Shown here: positions 15,096-26,246 of the stretch, one piece after another | How positions within the stretch are numbered: the stretch's first letter is position 1 | Layout: every line of letters begins with the position of its first letter | The notes under the pieces: model-generated | Databases searched by the model: none | Told to the model about the DNA's origin: nothing | The model's input: only the letters and a program-made list of their open reading frames with translations | Assembly: GCF_000312125.1 (NCBI RefSeq) | Contig: NZ_HE978641.1 | Coordinates: 689,058-736,411, forward strand | Direction of reading: 5' to 3' | DNA length: 47,354 bases | DNA from: Timonella senegalensis JC301 | GTDB taxonomy: Bacteria; Actinomycetota; Actinomycetes; Actinomycetales; Cellulomonadaceae | Program-made: the position numbers and the translations under genes

Positions 15096-15542
15096 GTGGT
15101 GGAGCTCCTACGGACTTACTGCAATCAAGACGAGACAGTCCGCCAACTCGATGGCCTGGTGGCAGAGGCCCGAGGTCAGATCAGAGGTGCAGCGCCGCGA
15201 CGCGTGCCGCGCCCTCCGCGATCGGGGCGTAAAGGGAAGCACTTGCCTACTGAAACGGAGCGGGCCATTGTGGCCGAGTACCAGGCAGGGCAGACGATGA
15301 AAGCGATCGCGACGAAGCACAGTATTCATCGCGTCACGGTCAGCGAGGTACTCGATAGGACGGGCACGCCGAAACGACCGAAGGGCATGAGCCCGAGCCA
15401 AGTCGACATGGCCGCACGCCTCTATGAGTCTGGCCTCTCGCTTGCGAGTGTCGGCGCGCAGCTCAATTTCGACGCAACAACGATCCGCACGATGCTTCTA
15501 CGAAGCGGCATAGCGACGCGTGACTCACATGGACGGTACTGA
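15096..15542 (+). CDS. Tandem HTH protein, possible recombinase remnant
   Basis: A 148-residue basic protein with two helix-turn-helix units: TERAIVAEYQAGQTMKAIA with HRVTVSEVLDR, and SQVDMAARLYESGLSLASV with DATTIRTMLLRSG. Paired HTH segments like these occur at the C-termini of resolvase-type serine recombinases and in small island-encoded regulators. The catalytic domain is missing, so it is either a truncated recombinase or a stand-alone DNA-binding protein. It ends 12 bp from the convergent end of the defence operon and marks the left edge of the island. Confidence 0.5.
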   Translation: MVELLRTYCNQDETVRQLDGLVAEARGQIRGAAPRRVPRPPRSGRKGKHLPTETERAIVAEYQAGQTMKAIATKHSIHRVTVSEVLDRTGTPKRPKGMSPSQVDMAARLYESGLSLASVGAQLNFDATTIRTMLLRSGIATRDSHGRY

Positions 15543-15554
15543 CCGGAATTCACG

Positions 15555-18206
15555 CTAGAACCCGTAAAGGTGCTGGCGAGCGTTGAAAGCTGCTGGCCCG
15601 CCCTCGAGCACGTTCTCAACGTGTGAGCGAATGGCTACATCGTCCAGGGAGCCGATCCCGTCCGCTGCCGCACGGCCGTTCTGGCCATCTCCTTCGAGAG
15701 CCACAATCAACTCAGCATCCCCGAGCACGGGAACGTTCGCATTATGGGTGCTCGCGATGATCTGACGCTTACCCTTGAGGCTCCGAAGGTTGGTGACGAT
15801 GCCGTCATAAACAAATCGGTTGTCGAGATCGTCCTCAGGTTGGTCGATCACGAGCGGAGCGTTCGATGCGCCGAGCAGGAGAAGGAGCAGTGCGGTCGCA
15901 CGCTGTCCTTTCGACAGATCGTCCATCTTCTTGAACTCGCGTGTGCCGGTTCCTGCCTGCACGTCCAGCTGCACCTCCACAGCTTGCCCAACCGACTGCT
16001 CCTCAAGCTGGCGGAAAAGGGGCTCACCGGCCTCGATCAGAGATCGTGCCTGTGCGCCGGTGATCGAGAACTGTGCACTCAGCTCAGACTCGCCAGCTCG
16101 TGCCGCCTCCACGAAAGCACGCGTTGAGAAGTTGTCCTGGTCAATCGCCGCCATGATGCGATTACGCTGACCGGAGATGGACTGGTCGATCAACGACTTG
16201 ATGTGCTTCCGATCCGGCGCGGGGACAGGCTTTACGATCACGACACCGCCGGTCGCGGCGTTCGCGGCACGGATCGCTTCGGTCAGTTCTCGTGCCCGGT
16301 CGTTCTCGTGGCCTGCGAGTGTCTGCAGCAGGGTGTCCCGCTCGGTTTGCAGGCCTTGGAGACTCGTTGCGATACCGGCGCGTCGAGACTCCTTAGCCTT
16401 CAGCGTCTCCAGCGCTTTGGTCGTGTCGAGGTACTTGTTGGGTTCCAGCCCCTCCGCCACGAGCTTGCGAAGCACATCATCGTGCTCGTCGCGCTGCTCG
16501 CGAACTGCGTCTGACCATTCGGTCTTCGCTGTCTCGATCTCCAAGGATGCCGCGTCGAGCGCTGTGCGGGCCTCAGCCGCAAGAGCAGCCAGCTTGGCGG
16601 CAAGTGTCGTCGACGCAGCCTGAGCGCGCTTGAGATAGTCAGATCTGGGTGAGTCGTCAATGTTCTCGAACGCGGCCTCCAGCTTCGTGATCAGCTGCGG
16701 GTCGGTGAGCGCTGTTAGCGATTCCTGAGCTGTAGCCACGCGCGCCGTTGCCTCGGTGAACACCGCTTCATCCTGGGTGAGTCGCGTAACTTCCTTGAGG
16801 CGAGTCGGCACATCCGTGTCGGTGTAGTGCCGCACCTGCTCCTCTAGCCGCGGGATATCCGCAAGCTCATCTTCGAGCTGAGTTCGCCCTTCCTCCGCAC
16901 GAGTCAGCTTCTCTCGATTCAGCTTGAGTTTCTCCAAGGTGTCGGTGTGCTCGACTGTCAGTTCGCCGCTCCCTTGGAACCGCTGCAGCATACTCGCGAC
17001 CTTCGAGCTGTCGTTCGTCAGCTCGGCGAGCTCGTGCTGTCCGAAGATCTCCACGTTTGCGATGACATCGACTGGCCGCAGGTTGGTGGCAGTACCGCTC
17101 TCGTCTTTCACTACCGGAAGGTTGTTGACAGAGCGTTCGACGGTGAACGTGCGCACCGACGGCGAGGTGGTCTCGACAAGCAGCTTCACCACGGTGCCTG
17201 ACTTGAGCACGCCGTTCACGATGCCGTCATGGTCTCGCTTCGCCTCTGCACCAATCGGAGTGAGCCCCAGCACGAATCGGAGGCTCTCAATGGCGGTCGA
17301 CTTCCCAGTTCCTCGTCCGCCAATGAGTGTCGTGAGATCGGTCGAGAGCGGGATCGTCACGCCGTCCAGGAAGCCGCCGACCCACGAGATCTCCTTCAGG
17401 ATGGGGCGCGCCTCGATCGCGGGATCTTCCAGCGAGACGCGGGTCTCCGGAGTACGGACGGCGAGCTTGAGACTGTCCACGGAGAGGCGACTGACCTTGA
17501 ACCAGCAGCTCGCGCCCTCGCTTTGGAGGGCGGAGGGCTTCGTCACATCGTCGGCATGGATCGCGGCGAGCGGGTGAGCTCTGTCGTAGGGCTTGGTGCC
17601 GTTGAGGATCGCCGACTGGTCTGTGCCATCGGGTTGGCTCGGCGTGATGCCGAGTGCATGAAGGTCCGAGTGCTTGATCTTGGTGACGAGTGGCTGTCCA
17701 GCGCGGCCGGTCAGGAGGCCACTGTTCGGAACGTTGACGTGGGCAGGAATCACGAGGGCGCCCTGCGCGGTCATCTTCTCGAGGATGTCGGTGAACGGCT
17801 CGCCGGTTGTTCCGTTGGCGCAGCCGGGCGCGACCCCGCACATCCCGATCGCGGCGTTGATCGTTGCTGCGGTGGTACCCGCTTCGAAGATCACAAGGAT
17901 GTGGATGCCCTCGTCGGAGTTCGCTTCGAAGCCGGGAAGGGCAACGATGCCCCGCTCGGCCGCGTCGCGGATGAGCTGAAATGAGGAGTCGACCTTCCAG
18001 TGATCCGTGATGGCAAACAGCTCGATGCCCTGCGCTTCGCACTCGTCGAGCAGAGCCTTGTTGTAGTCTGCCTCCGTGTTGTACGTGGCCGATGGCGCGT
18101 TCTTCCCCTGGTATTCGTAGGGGTTCACCTGGAGTGCAGCTCGCACCCACCGCGCTCCATGTGTTGTCTTCCCGCTCATCTCTGTCCTCGCAGCCTGCAA
18201 ATGCAC
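15555..18206 (-). CDS. PHP-domain/SMC-like ATPase (TrlF/RloC-like architecture), defence operon gene 5
   Basis: An 883-residue protein. Residues about 20-260 form a PHP-type fold (AITDHWKVDS, HILVIFEAG, VIPAHVN); residues about 280-870 form an ABC/SMC ATPase with GGRGTGKST (Walker A, near 290), a long coiled coil (about 400-700), DDLSKGQR (signature), LVIDQPEDDLDN (Walker B and D-loop) and ASTHNANV (H-loop). The usual PHP HxH motif reads LQVNPY, so two metal ligands appear replaced. ATPases of this layout include RloC/PrrC-type toxins guarding type I restriction systems. The GTG at 18206 follows AGGAGG; ATG 18179 is an alternative. The target is unknown. Confidence 0.82.
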   Translation of the reverse strand: MHLQAARTEMSGKTTHGARWVRAALQVNPYEYQGKNAPSATYNTEADYNKALLDECEAQGIELFAITDHWKVDSSFQLIRDAAERGIVALPGFEANSDEGIHILVIFEAGTTAATINAAIGMCGVAPGCANGTTGEPFTDILEKMTAQGALVIPAHVNVPNSGLLTGRAGQPLVTKIKHSDLHALGITPSQPDGTDQSAILNGTKPYDRAHPLAAIHADDVTKPSALQSEGASCWFKVSRLSVDSLKLAVRTPETRVSLEDPAIEARPILKEISWVGGFLDGVTIPLSTDLTTLIGGRGTGKSTAIESLRFVLGLTPIGAEAKRDHDGIVNGVLKSGTVVKLLVETTSPSVRTFTVERSVNNLPVVKDESGTATNLRPVDVIANVEIFGQHELAELTNDSSKVASMLQRFQGSGELTVEHTDTLEKLKLNREKLTRAEEGRTQLEDELADIPRLEEQVRHYTDTDVPTRLKEVTRLTQDEAVFTEATARVATAQESLTALTDPQLITKLEAAFENIDDSPRSDYLKRAQAASTTLAAKLAALAAEARTALDAASLEIETAKTEWSDAVREQRDEHDDVLRKLVAEGLEPNKYLDTTKALETLKAKESRRAGIATSLQGLQTERDTLLQTLAGHENDRARELTEAIRAANAATGGVVIVKPVPAPDRKHIKSLIDQSISGQRNRIMAAIDQDNFSTRAFVEAARAGESELSAQFSITGAQARSLIEAGEPLFRQLEEQSVGQAVEVQLDVQAGTGTREFKKMDDLSKGQRATALLLLLLGASNAPLVIDQPEDDLDNRFVYDGIVTNLRSLKGKRQIIASTHNANVPVLGDAELIVALEGDGQNGRAAADGIGSLDDVAIRSHVENVLEGGPAAFNARQHLYGF

Positions 18207-18207
18207 A

Positions 18208-21200
18208 TCACTTGTGCCTCCTGTTCACCTTGATAGGCGATACATCTGGGTCATACGAACTGACGGTTCCGTGACCCTTCAAGCACTCAAGTAGGGCTCG
18301 GTCTGCGGGGGTATTTGCGATGTGCAGGGCGGTGCGTCCCACCGTGGTCAACTTCGAATAGTCGCCTCCCAGCGACTGCAAGATCGCGAAGAGGTCTGCG
18401 CGGGCAAGGTCGCCAAGGTGCGGTTTGAGAAGGGGTACTACGTACTGCGCAGAAGCGCCACCCTGCGCCATCTTCTGCACGACAACGGACGGGATGGTGT
18501 GCCCGTGCTTCACAGCAAGGCGCGCCAGTCCATTCAGCCCTCGCTGCCCAGCGACCTCGGCGTACGCTTTCAGACTGCTCGACGATCACCCGCTTGATCG
18601 CGTCCTCGATCTCATTGTCGGCGAGAAGCGCCGCCAGATCCGGCTGCACCAGCTCCGGCGTCATGTGGCTCGCGAACTCCTCCGACTCGCGGATGAACGC
18701 CCTTCGCGTTGGCCAATCAGTCGCCGCAAGGTGCGCATATGACTCGGCGGTGTCCGAGATGATGTCGTACTTGAGGAGTAGCGCGAACAAGTCGCCGGTC
18801 TCGGCAGCAATCTCCCCAATCTCGAGGTGGCTTCCCAGCTTCAAGCTCGCAACAAGGTCCGCGCGCAGTGTTGCGGCTGGCAGCTGCTCCCGCGCCGCAA
18901 GGATCGTGGTCGCCAACGTGGCCTTCTCGCCCTCGTCGGCCGACTCAGCCTCGGTGAGCGTGCCTGCTGCGGCCAGCAGCGGAGCGAGGTGGGCATCGAC
19001 TCCAAGAGCAGCAACGTATCGGCTGACGTTGTTGAACGTTGCAGGGAACCGCTGATGCATAGCCAACGCCGGCCACGCTCCCTCGGAGATGGCGCCAAGA
19101 TCGACAACCTGGCACGCTGGCGCAGCGCGCTCAACCACGTCGGCCAGGCGAGGCGTCCCTTGCTCGAGTAGTTCCTCGAGCACTGCGATGAACTGCTCAC
19201 CTGTATCGACCGCTGCGGAAGAGCCTTCGATCGCGCCCAGATAGACATCGATATGTTCGAGGACGTAGTCATAGACCGTCTTGTTCGCCGCTCGGATGAC
19301 GTCGAGAGTAACCGTCTCGTCATTGCCAATCGCGAGGGTCAGGTTCTCATGCGTGATGTCGTACAAACCGCGCGAGACGAACGACGGACGGGCACTTGCC
19401 GAGAGCGGCGTCAGGCTAGGCAGCGTGATACTCGCCTCGGCGAAGAGCGCTCCAACTCGCTCTGCCTGGGCGGACATCCCGTCGTTCGTGAGGACGGAGA
19501 ACTCCGCGTAGTGCGTTCGTAGATAATCGACGACCCGCGCGTCCGTGCGCTGCGCTGACGATGACAGATTCGCCAGTGCAACGTCTACTAGTTCTAGCTG
19601 CGAAGCGTCGTCCAGCTCCGCTTGGTTCACGAGGTAGAGAAGCGTTCTCGGCGACACTGTCACAAACCGCTGGACGAGTTGTGCGCGCTGCTCACCGGCG
19701 GTCAAGTACGCCTGCAGGAACTGCGTCTGACTCTCTCCCAGGCCAACCAGCGAGCGAATCATGATGTCGGCTGCATCAGCGTTGGTTGCAAGGAGACGAT
19801 CAAGGATCGCGATGTTGTAGAGCGCTGGTTCTTTCAGTGCGCTCTTGCCACGTTCCCGCACGACGGCATCGACATCCTCCGGGCCGAGTTCAAAGTGCGC
19901 ATCCATCAGGTCTCGCTCGACGTGGTGGATGATGAAGTTCGTCGCCGCTGGGCTTACGCGGTCGCCGTGGAACGTCGAGGTGTACAGCGTGAAGTTGCGG
20001 TTGATGTGTCCGGCCCGAACAAGCTGATAGGCCAAGCCGGGCTTGAGCAGTGCCTTGGCGACGTACTCAAGCGACTGCGCCGTCTCCTTGTAGGTCGCAG
20101 ACGTACCTTCGCTCGCAGGCGTGTCGAGTTCCTTGAACATGACTAGAAACTCCGGGCGCTTGATCAGATCACCCATGTCCGCACCGCGCAGGAACTTGAT
20201 GTCCTCGAACTTCTCGTTGAGTTGTTCATTCAGCGGATCCCGATCTGCATCGCTCCAGCTGTCAGCATCCAATGGATCACCGAGCGCGCCGACAAGGCTG
20301 GATCGCGAGAACGTTAGTACGTTGCCAGACGACATCTGCTGACGGAGCTCTGGGTCACCATCCGCCGCAACGAAAGCCGCCCAGAACTCCGCACTTCGTA
20401 GATCCGCGTCCGACTTCGGGGCGCCATCAACCGAGGATGTCAAACCGTTCCGACGTCGGCTTCCTAGCGCTGAGGCCGAGGCTGCCGTCCGTTCGATGTG
20501 CGCCGCCAGCAAGTCCGCAAGGTGGGAGCTGCGCGACTCTGCGCCGCTCTTGCGTGCAAGCCGCTGCCGAAGCGTACGACGCTCGCCCTCGATCCGCTTG
20601 ATGTTCTCGGTTACCAGCTCGCGACTGAGCTTGTAGAGGGTGTCCAGATTGCTCTTACCGAGTCGGATCGTCTCGAAGTCCGTGAGGTGCGTGCTTTTGT
20701 AGAGCATCATCGCGAACAAGTCAGTCTCGCTCAGATCGAGTTGCTCACCGTCGCCTGAGAAGATTCGATCGCGGAAGACGATGAACTCGTTGCGGACGTT
20801 CTTCAGCAGCCGCATATCAGGGACGTACTGCGCAGCCAGATCGAGCAGTTCCGGCTCCACCTTGTGCTCGATCTCGGCCAGCAACCGAGTCGCCAGGTTC
20901 CGTGCACTGCGATGCGTGATGAACGGCACCACCGGAATCACGAGATCAAAGAACTTGGTGCGGTTAGCACGCACCGCTTCGGCCTGCGCAGGATCTGCGA
21001 TTGCGAGCACGTCGGTCTCGAGTTTGCGCCCTTCCGCTTCCAGCCCGATTCGATCGAAGATGCTGTCCTTGATCGCATAGATGAAGCGGATCGGCTTCTC
21101 GATCTGTGGTGAGGCGTTGAGCAAGGTATTGAGTGCGCGCAGCGTCTCGAAGATGTGTGAGTCGTTGAACCGGTCGATGTCTTCGAAGATCACGACGTCA

Positions 21201-21904
21201 CGATCCGACACGTCGAAGAAGTAGACGATCTCGTCAAGATACTGGTCAAAGTACGAGACGGAGTTGTCATCGAGGGTGACCGTGGCCGCACCCGCCGAGA
21301 ACTGCTTGATGCGGATCTTCCCGTAGAACAGCCAGCGCACCAGGAGCACCGCTGTCGTTGCCACGACCCAAACGATCAGGTGTGCCCAGACCCCGAGATC
21401 GTTCAGTGCTGTGAAGGTGGCCGCGATCCGCGCGGTCCACCCGGTCAGAAGGAAGATGACGGCAACGGCGAGGCCCAACAGGGCGGCAGTGCCGAGTTCT
21501 CTCCACCCCTGGAAGCGTTCGATCCGGCGAAACCGAGATGCAGGAGTCTTGCTGGGATCCTCTCGGTAGAGCAGCTGCTTAACGATCTCCTGCTGGATGC
21601 GGTTCGTCGGAGTCGTGGCCTGCAGCGGCACCGACTCGTCTAGCTTGGACGCTTCAATCGGGGCAAGGGTGGACAGCGAAAGCTCGACAACGCGGCCGTC
21701 AAGTCGCTTCCCGAGCTCCCGCAAGATACTGCTCTTGCCGACACCGTAGTTTCCGGACAGCGCGATGTTACGAATCTCATCGTCTTCAAGCGCAGCCTCA
21801 AGCGCCGAGACGTAGCCACTGTGCTCAGCTTCGAGATACTCAGGGGTGAGTGGGATGAGACTCCACTTGGACTTCTCGGTCGGCTCCTTCGGGGCGTAGC
21901 TCAT
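18208..21904 (-). CDS. KAP-family P-loop NTPase with ankyrin-like tail, apparent frameshift; defence operon gene 4
   Basis: A large membrane-tethered NTPase. [13 protein letters not shown] (Walker A) is near residue 50, two TM helices lie at about 138-165 and 172-195, and [14 protein letters not shown] (Walker B) is near 235, as in KAP NTPases such as phage-excluding PifA. A helical region of roughly 800 residues follows. Reading on in frame gives an unlikely Arg/Pro-rich end at 18287. Dropping one T at 18574 joins the frame to a sensible tail containing [11 protein letters not shown] (ankyrin-like), ending at 18208, 1 nt before the next gene; the product would be 1231 residues. This is a sequencing error, recent mutation or +1 shift. 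The ATG overlaps the hsdR stop by 4 bp. Confidence 0.78.
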
Positions 21905-24900
21905 CCCTCCGATACCTCCCCCTTAGCAAACAACTCAGCTTGCTCCAGCACCAGCTCGATCGCCTTGGCCTCAGCATCAGGCGGATAGTCGTAGCGCGCC
22001 AGCAAGCGCCGCACCTTGGTGCGCATGGTGGCACGGACGGAGTCCTTGAGATTCCAGTCGATGGTTGCGGACTCCCGAACTGCCTTGACGAGCTTCTGCG
22101 CGATCTCCTTGAGAACCTCGTCGCCAAGCTCCAGCACGGCTGCGTCGTTTTGGACGATGGCGTCATAGAACGCGACCTCGTCCTCGCGAAGCCCCAACTC
22201 GTCATGTCGCTTCTCGTCGTCGCGCATCTGCTTGGCGAGCTTCACCAGTTCCGCGATGATCTCCGCCGTCGTCAGCGACCGGTTCGTGTACCGATTGATC
22301 GCCTCGTCCAGCAGCTCGGAGAACTTCCGCGCCTGTACGAGGTTCGTGCGCTGCACGGTGCGGATCTGGTCGTTGAGCAGGCGCCGCAAGAGCCCCATCT
22401 GGAGGTTCGGCTTGTCCTTCTCCACGAGCGAGTCGAGGAACTCATCGCTCAGAATGGACAGCTCCGGTGTCTCGACACCAGCGAGCTTGTAGATGTCGAC
22501 GACCTGGTCGGCGGCGACCGCCTCGTTGAGCAGCTGCCCCAGTGCGGTGTCGATCTCGACCGCCCCAGAGCCGCCACGCCCCGAGTCAGGGTTCTGGATC
22601 TTCAAGATGGCTGCACGGACGTCGGTGAACAGGCGCACGTCGTTGCGGATCGCTGCCGCCTCGTCACGTGCTCCGGCTAGCGCGAACGCCTTGGCGAGCG
22701 CGAGCACCTGGTCATTGAAGCGCTTCGTGCGGTCGGGGTCGGCCATGACGAAGTCGAGTACCCTGGCGTACTCCGCCAGGCGCTGCGAGGCGGTGAGCGT
22801 CGGCGAGGAGTCGTAGCCGACGCCGTGCAGCAGTCCCCGGATGATGTCGTGCTTCTCCAGCATGACGGCGACCATCTCGTCGATCGGTACGCCGGCCTGG
22901 TCACGATCAGAGGGTGAGTACTCCTGGAGCGCCGCCTGAAGGTTCGCGAACACGCCAATGTAGTCGACGATGAGCCCGCCGGGCTTGTCCCGGAAGGTGC
23001 GGTTGACTCGAGCGATGGCCTGCATCAGGCCAGCACCCTGCATGGTCTTGTCGACGTACATCGTGTGCATAGACGGCGCGTCGAAGCCGGTCAGCCACAT
23101 GTCGCGGACGATCACCAGATCGAGTTCGTCGTCGGGGTTCTTCGCCCTGAGCTTGAGGTCTTTGCGGACGTCCTTGGAGTGGATGTGCGGCTGGAACTCG
23201 GCCGGATCGGCAGCCGAGCCGGTCATGACGACCTTGATCTTGCCCTTAGCGGGATCGTCCGAATGCCAGTCCGGGCGAAGCGCGACAATCTTCTCGTAGA
23301 GCCGCACCGCGATACGGCGGCTCATCGTGACGATCATGCCCTTGCCGAACAGCGCTTCTCGTCGTTTCTCCCAGTGCTCGACGATGTCGCGGGCGATGAG
23401 GTCGAGCCGCGAGTCGGCGCCGACGATGGCCTCCAGCCGTGACCAGCGGGACTTCGCAGCCGTGGCGGCATCCTCTTCGACGGTCTCGGTGATCTCGTCC
23501 GCCAGTTCGTCGAGCGCGGCAAGGTCGTCGTCGGACAGATCGATCTTCGCCAGACGCGATTCGTAGAAGATCTTGACGGTCGCGCCGTCCTCGACCGCAC
23601 GAGTGAGGTCGTAGACGTCGACGTAGTCACCGAACACCGATCGAGTGGACTTGTCGTTCGACTCGATCGGTGTCCCGGTGAAGCCAAGATAGGTGGCACC
23701 CGGCAAAGCATCTCGCATGTGCTTCGCCAAGCCCGAGCGCAAGCGTCCGTGACGATCCAGCGTCTCTCCGAAGCCGTACTGGCTTCGATGCGCCTCGTCC
23801 GCCACCACGACGACGTTGCGACGATCCGTCAGCACGGGGTTGGCATCGCCATCCTCGCCGGGAGCGAACTTCTGCAACGTCGTGAAGACGATGCCGCCCG
23901 ACGCGCGCTTCAACTTCGTCCGCAGGTCAGTGCGAGTCGCGGCCTGCACCGGGGTCTCCGGCAGGATGCGCGCCGGGGCGAAGGTCTCCCCGAACAGCTG
24001 GTCGTCCAAGTCGTTGCGATCGGTGATGAACACGAGCGTCGGATTCGCCATCCGGGGATCGCGCATGATCTTCGCGGCATAGAACACCATCTCGAAGCTC
24101 TTGCCCGACCCCTGGGTATGCCAGACCACACCACCACGACGGTCACCATCAGGCCGAGACGCCTGCACGGTCGACTCGACCGCTGCATTCACCGCCCAGT
24201 ACTGGTGGTACTTCGCCACCCGCTTCACCAGCACCCGCCTCGGCTGCCCAGCGGCCTTGTCGGTGACGGTTTCATCGCTGAAGACGATGAAGTTCTGCAA
24301 CAGATCTAGGAACCGCTTCGGCTCGAACACTCCCTTGATAAGCACTTCAAGGGCAGGGCGGTCGCTGACTACCTCGCGGCCCTCGATGGTCTTCCACGGC
24401 GCATAGTGTTCGAACGCTCCGGCGTAGCTGCTCATCGCCGCCGACGTGCCGTCGGAGATCACGGTGACAGCGTTCGGCACGAACACGGACTGGATGTCTT
24501 GTCGGTACGTCTGCACCTGGTTCCACGCCGACTTCAACGTGGCGTGCCCGGCAGTCGGGTTCTTCAACTCCAGCAGCGCCAACGGCATGCCATTGACGAG
24601 CACCAGCACGTCAGGCCGGCGGTTCTTGCCGTTCTCGACAATCGTGAACTGGTTGATCGCCACCCAGTCGTTGTTCTCCGGCCGATCTAAGTCAACCAAC
24701 CACAACCTGGTCGTGCGCAGCGCACCGTCGGCATCCCGGTGCTCGACAGGCACGCCCTCGGTAATGAGCTGATGCAGCCGGTAGTTCTCATCGATCGGGC
24801 TCTGCGACTCCGCACGCCGCACCCGCTTGATCGCCTCGTCGACAAGGGCAGGGGAAGTCCCCGGATTGATACGACGGATCGCGTCACGCAACCGGGCCCA

Positions 24901-25041
24901 CAGGAATACCTCCTCATAGGAGTCGCGCTCCGCGCCCGGCTCGCCAGGAGCGATGTCCGGCCCGTGCAGGGTGCGGTAGCCCAGCTCCGCGAAGTACTCC
25001 AGCGCCGCCAGCTCGACGATGTTCTCGTTGAACGCGCTCAC
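21901..25041 (-). CDS. hsdR: Type I restriction enzyme R subunit, defence operon gene 3
   Basis: A 1046-residue HsdR. The N-terminal nuclease domain has [20 protein letters not shown] (the PD...ExK motif, near residue 145-165). The SF2 helicase motor follows with [10 protein letters not shown] (motif I), [11 protein letters not shown] (motif II), YLGFTGTPI (motif III) and a helicase C lobe containing [13 protein letters not shown]. The C-terminal part carries the helical region that docks on the methylase. Length is normal for the EcoR124-like class. It should translocate on and cleave unmethylated DNA together with the upstream HsdM-HsdS product. The GTG start forms a GTGA overlap with the previous gene's stop. 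Confidence 0.93.
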   Translation of the reverse strand: MSAFNENIVELAALEYFAELGYRTLHGPDIAPGEPGAERDSYEEVFLWARLRDAIRRINPGTSPALVDEAIKRVRRAESQSPIDENYRLHQLITEGVPVEHRDADGALRTTRLWLVDLDRPENNDWVAINQFTIVENGKNRRPDVLVLVNGMPLALLELKNPTAGHATLKSAWNQVQTYRQDIQSVFVPNAVTVISDGTSAAMSSYAGAFEHYAPWKTIEGREVVSDRPALEVLIKGVFEPKRFLDLLQNFIVFSDETVTDKAAGQPRRVLVKRVAKYHQYWAVNAAVESTVQASRPDGDRRGGVVWHTQGSGKSFEMVFYAAKIMRDPRMANPTLVFITDRNDLDDQLFGETFAPARILPETPVQAATRTDLRTKLKRASGGIVFTTLQKFAPGEDGDANPVLTDRRNVVVVADEAHRSQYGFGETLDRHGRLRSGLAKHMRDALPGATYLGFTGTPIESNDKSTRSVFGDYVDVYDLTRAVEDGATVKIFYESRLAKIDLSDDDLAALDELADEITETVEEDAATAAKSRWSRLEAIVGADSRLDLIARDIVEHWEKRREALFGKGMIVTMSRRIAVRLYEKIVALRPDWHSDDPAKGKIKVVMTGSAADPAEFQPHIHSKDVRKDLKLRAKNPDDELDLVIVRDMWLTGFDAPSMHTMYVDKTMQGAGLMQAIARVNRTFRDKPGGLIVDYIGVFANLQAALQEYSPSDRDQAGVPIDEMVAVMLEKHDIIRGLLHGVGYDSSPTLTASQRLAEYARVLDFVMADPDRTKRFNDQVLALAKAFALAGARDEAAAIRNDVRLFTDVRAAILKIQNPDSGRGGSGAVEIDTALGQLLNEAVAADQVVDIYKLAGVETPELSILSDEFLDSLVEKDKPNLQMGLLRRLLNDQIRTVQRTNLVQARKFSELLDEAINRYTNRSLTTAEIIAELVKLAKQMRDDEKRHDELGLREDEVAFYDAIVQNDAAVLELGDEVLKEIAQKLVKAVRESATIDWNLKDSVRATMRTKVRRLLARYDYPPDAEAKAIELVLEQAELFAKGEVSEG

Positions 25042-26246
25042 TGCTCGTGCTCCTCGGCGGCTGGTGGAGCGAGTGGGCGATCTTGAGTTGCATCAAAGGA
25101 GGCTGCCTGCTCGTCTGCACTCATGTCATCGCTTAGCTGGACCCATACCGCGCCATGTGGTGATCGGATCATCTTGAAGTCTTCGGATATCCAGCCGAAC
25201 GTCACAAGCTCATCGTCCTCATCGAGGAAACCGATCTTCCGTCCCGCTTCCTGCAGCTCTGCGAGGGAGTAGCAGTGACGCTGCCCGAGCAAAGTGTTGC
25301 AGGTTGCATGCCCCCACGCGACGGAGGTCGGACGATGATTCAATGCCTCGTAGACAAGAGGTTCGAGATGGAAAAGGTTGACCTTCGTGGAACGCGTGGC
25401 CCCTTCGACTTGCAGCGCAGCGTTCAGCAGCCCATCAACTTGACTGAAGTCGACGGACTTGTGGAGCTCTTCGTAGTCGATCACCCGAAGGCAGAGCGGA
25501 CAGATAGAGAGCCCGTTCCGAGTGACACCCGCGCGTTCCAAGCGATCTCCAAGCAACCCGCTATGGTCGAGTATCGCCTTGAGATGCAATGCCTGGGACG
25601 TCGTGTAGGGACTGGACCGCGCATGAACGATCAGCCAAGAGAGCATGGCCTGACACTCGTAGTTCGTCTGAGCAGGAGCGTACTCGGGAGCGAAAATACC
25701 TTGAGGGGGCCCCTCATACCGCTTCGGCCTCGTTGCGCCAGCGTTCGACAGACGAAGGACATACTCCCCCGAGTCGACAGCACGGTTTCCACGGCGGGCT
25801 ACGGGACGACCATCTCGCGACAGCCAACGCACCTCCCAGTCCGCCAGCGGCGGGAACGCCTCCAGCGACGCGTGACTGCGATACAACACGAACGCGTCTC
25901 GCCCCACAACTGGAGACCCCGTCTCGGCGAAGCGTTGCCGTACGACCCCTGGTGATTCAAAGTACTGATCCGGGAACAGGCGCACGACGTATCCGTCGGC
26001 ATATTGAGTGAGGTCGACGTAATCAAGGTGTTCAAACGGAACAATCACCTTGTTGTTGCGATAAACATGATTCTGATAGGCGCCCTTATCACCGCCCCGC
26101 GGTGTCGCATATCCAGCCTTATTGATCTTGTTCAGATCCGCTGCACCAAAGAAATCCCATGCTTCCACTGGCCGCAGGTCATGGTCCCCGTTGTGCGCCG
26201 CCACACGGAGGCAGCCCTCGATTAGGCAGAGATCTGGGATCCTCAT
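25038..26246 (-). CDS. HNH-like putative nuclease (possibly BstXI-like), defence operon gene 2
   Basis: A 402-residue soluble protein. The N-terminal two thirds is not recognised. The last third has [15 protein letters not shown] (a CxxC), then [15 protein letters not shown] and [17 protein letters not shown], a spacing that recalls HNH nucleases with a His in the first strand and a CN-containing helix. Restriction systems of the BstXI kind pair a nuclease with separate M and S subunits, so an R subunit of that type is my best guess, from memory of the family and unverified. It overlaps both neighbours by 4 bp (ATGA at its start, GTGA at its end), so it belongs to the system. It could also be a regulator. 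Confidence 0.6.
   Translation of the reverse strand: MRIPDLCLIEGCLRVAAHNGDHDLRPVEAWDFFGAADLNKINKAGYATPRGGDKGAYQNHVYRNNKVIVPFEHLDYVDLTQYADGYVVRLFPDQYFESPGVVRQRFAETGSPVVGRDAFVLYRSHASLEAFPPLADWEVRWLSRDGRPVARRGNRAVDSGEYVLRLSNAGATRPKRYEGPPQGIFAPEYAPAQTNYECQAMLSWLIVHARSSPYTTSQALHLKAILDHSGLLGDRLERAGVTRNGLSICPLCLRVIDYEELHKSVDFSQVDGLLNAALQVEGATRSTKVNLFHLEPLVYEALNHRPTSVAWGHATCNTLLGQRHCYSLAELQEAGRKIGFLDEDDELVTFGWISEDFKMIRSPHGAVWVQLSDDMSADEQAASFDATQDRPLAPPAAEEHEQ

Noticed and set aside
18208-18513. Separate small ankyrin-like gene starting at GTG 18513
   Set aside because: No ribosome binding site precedes it, and the natural sequence continues upstream in the same frame to 18573, so it is the tail of the KAP gene.
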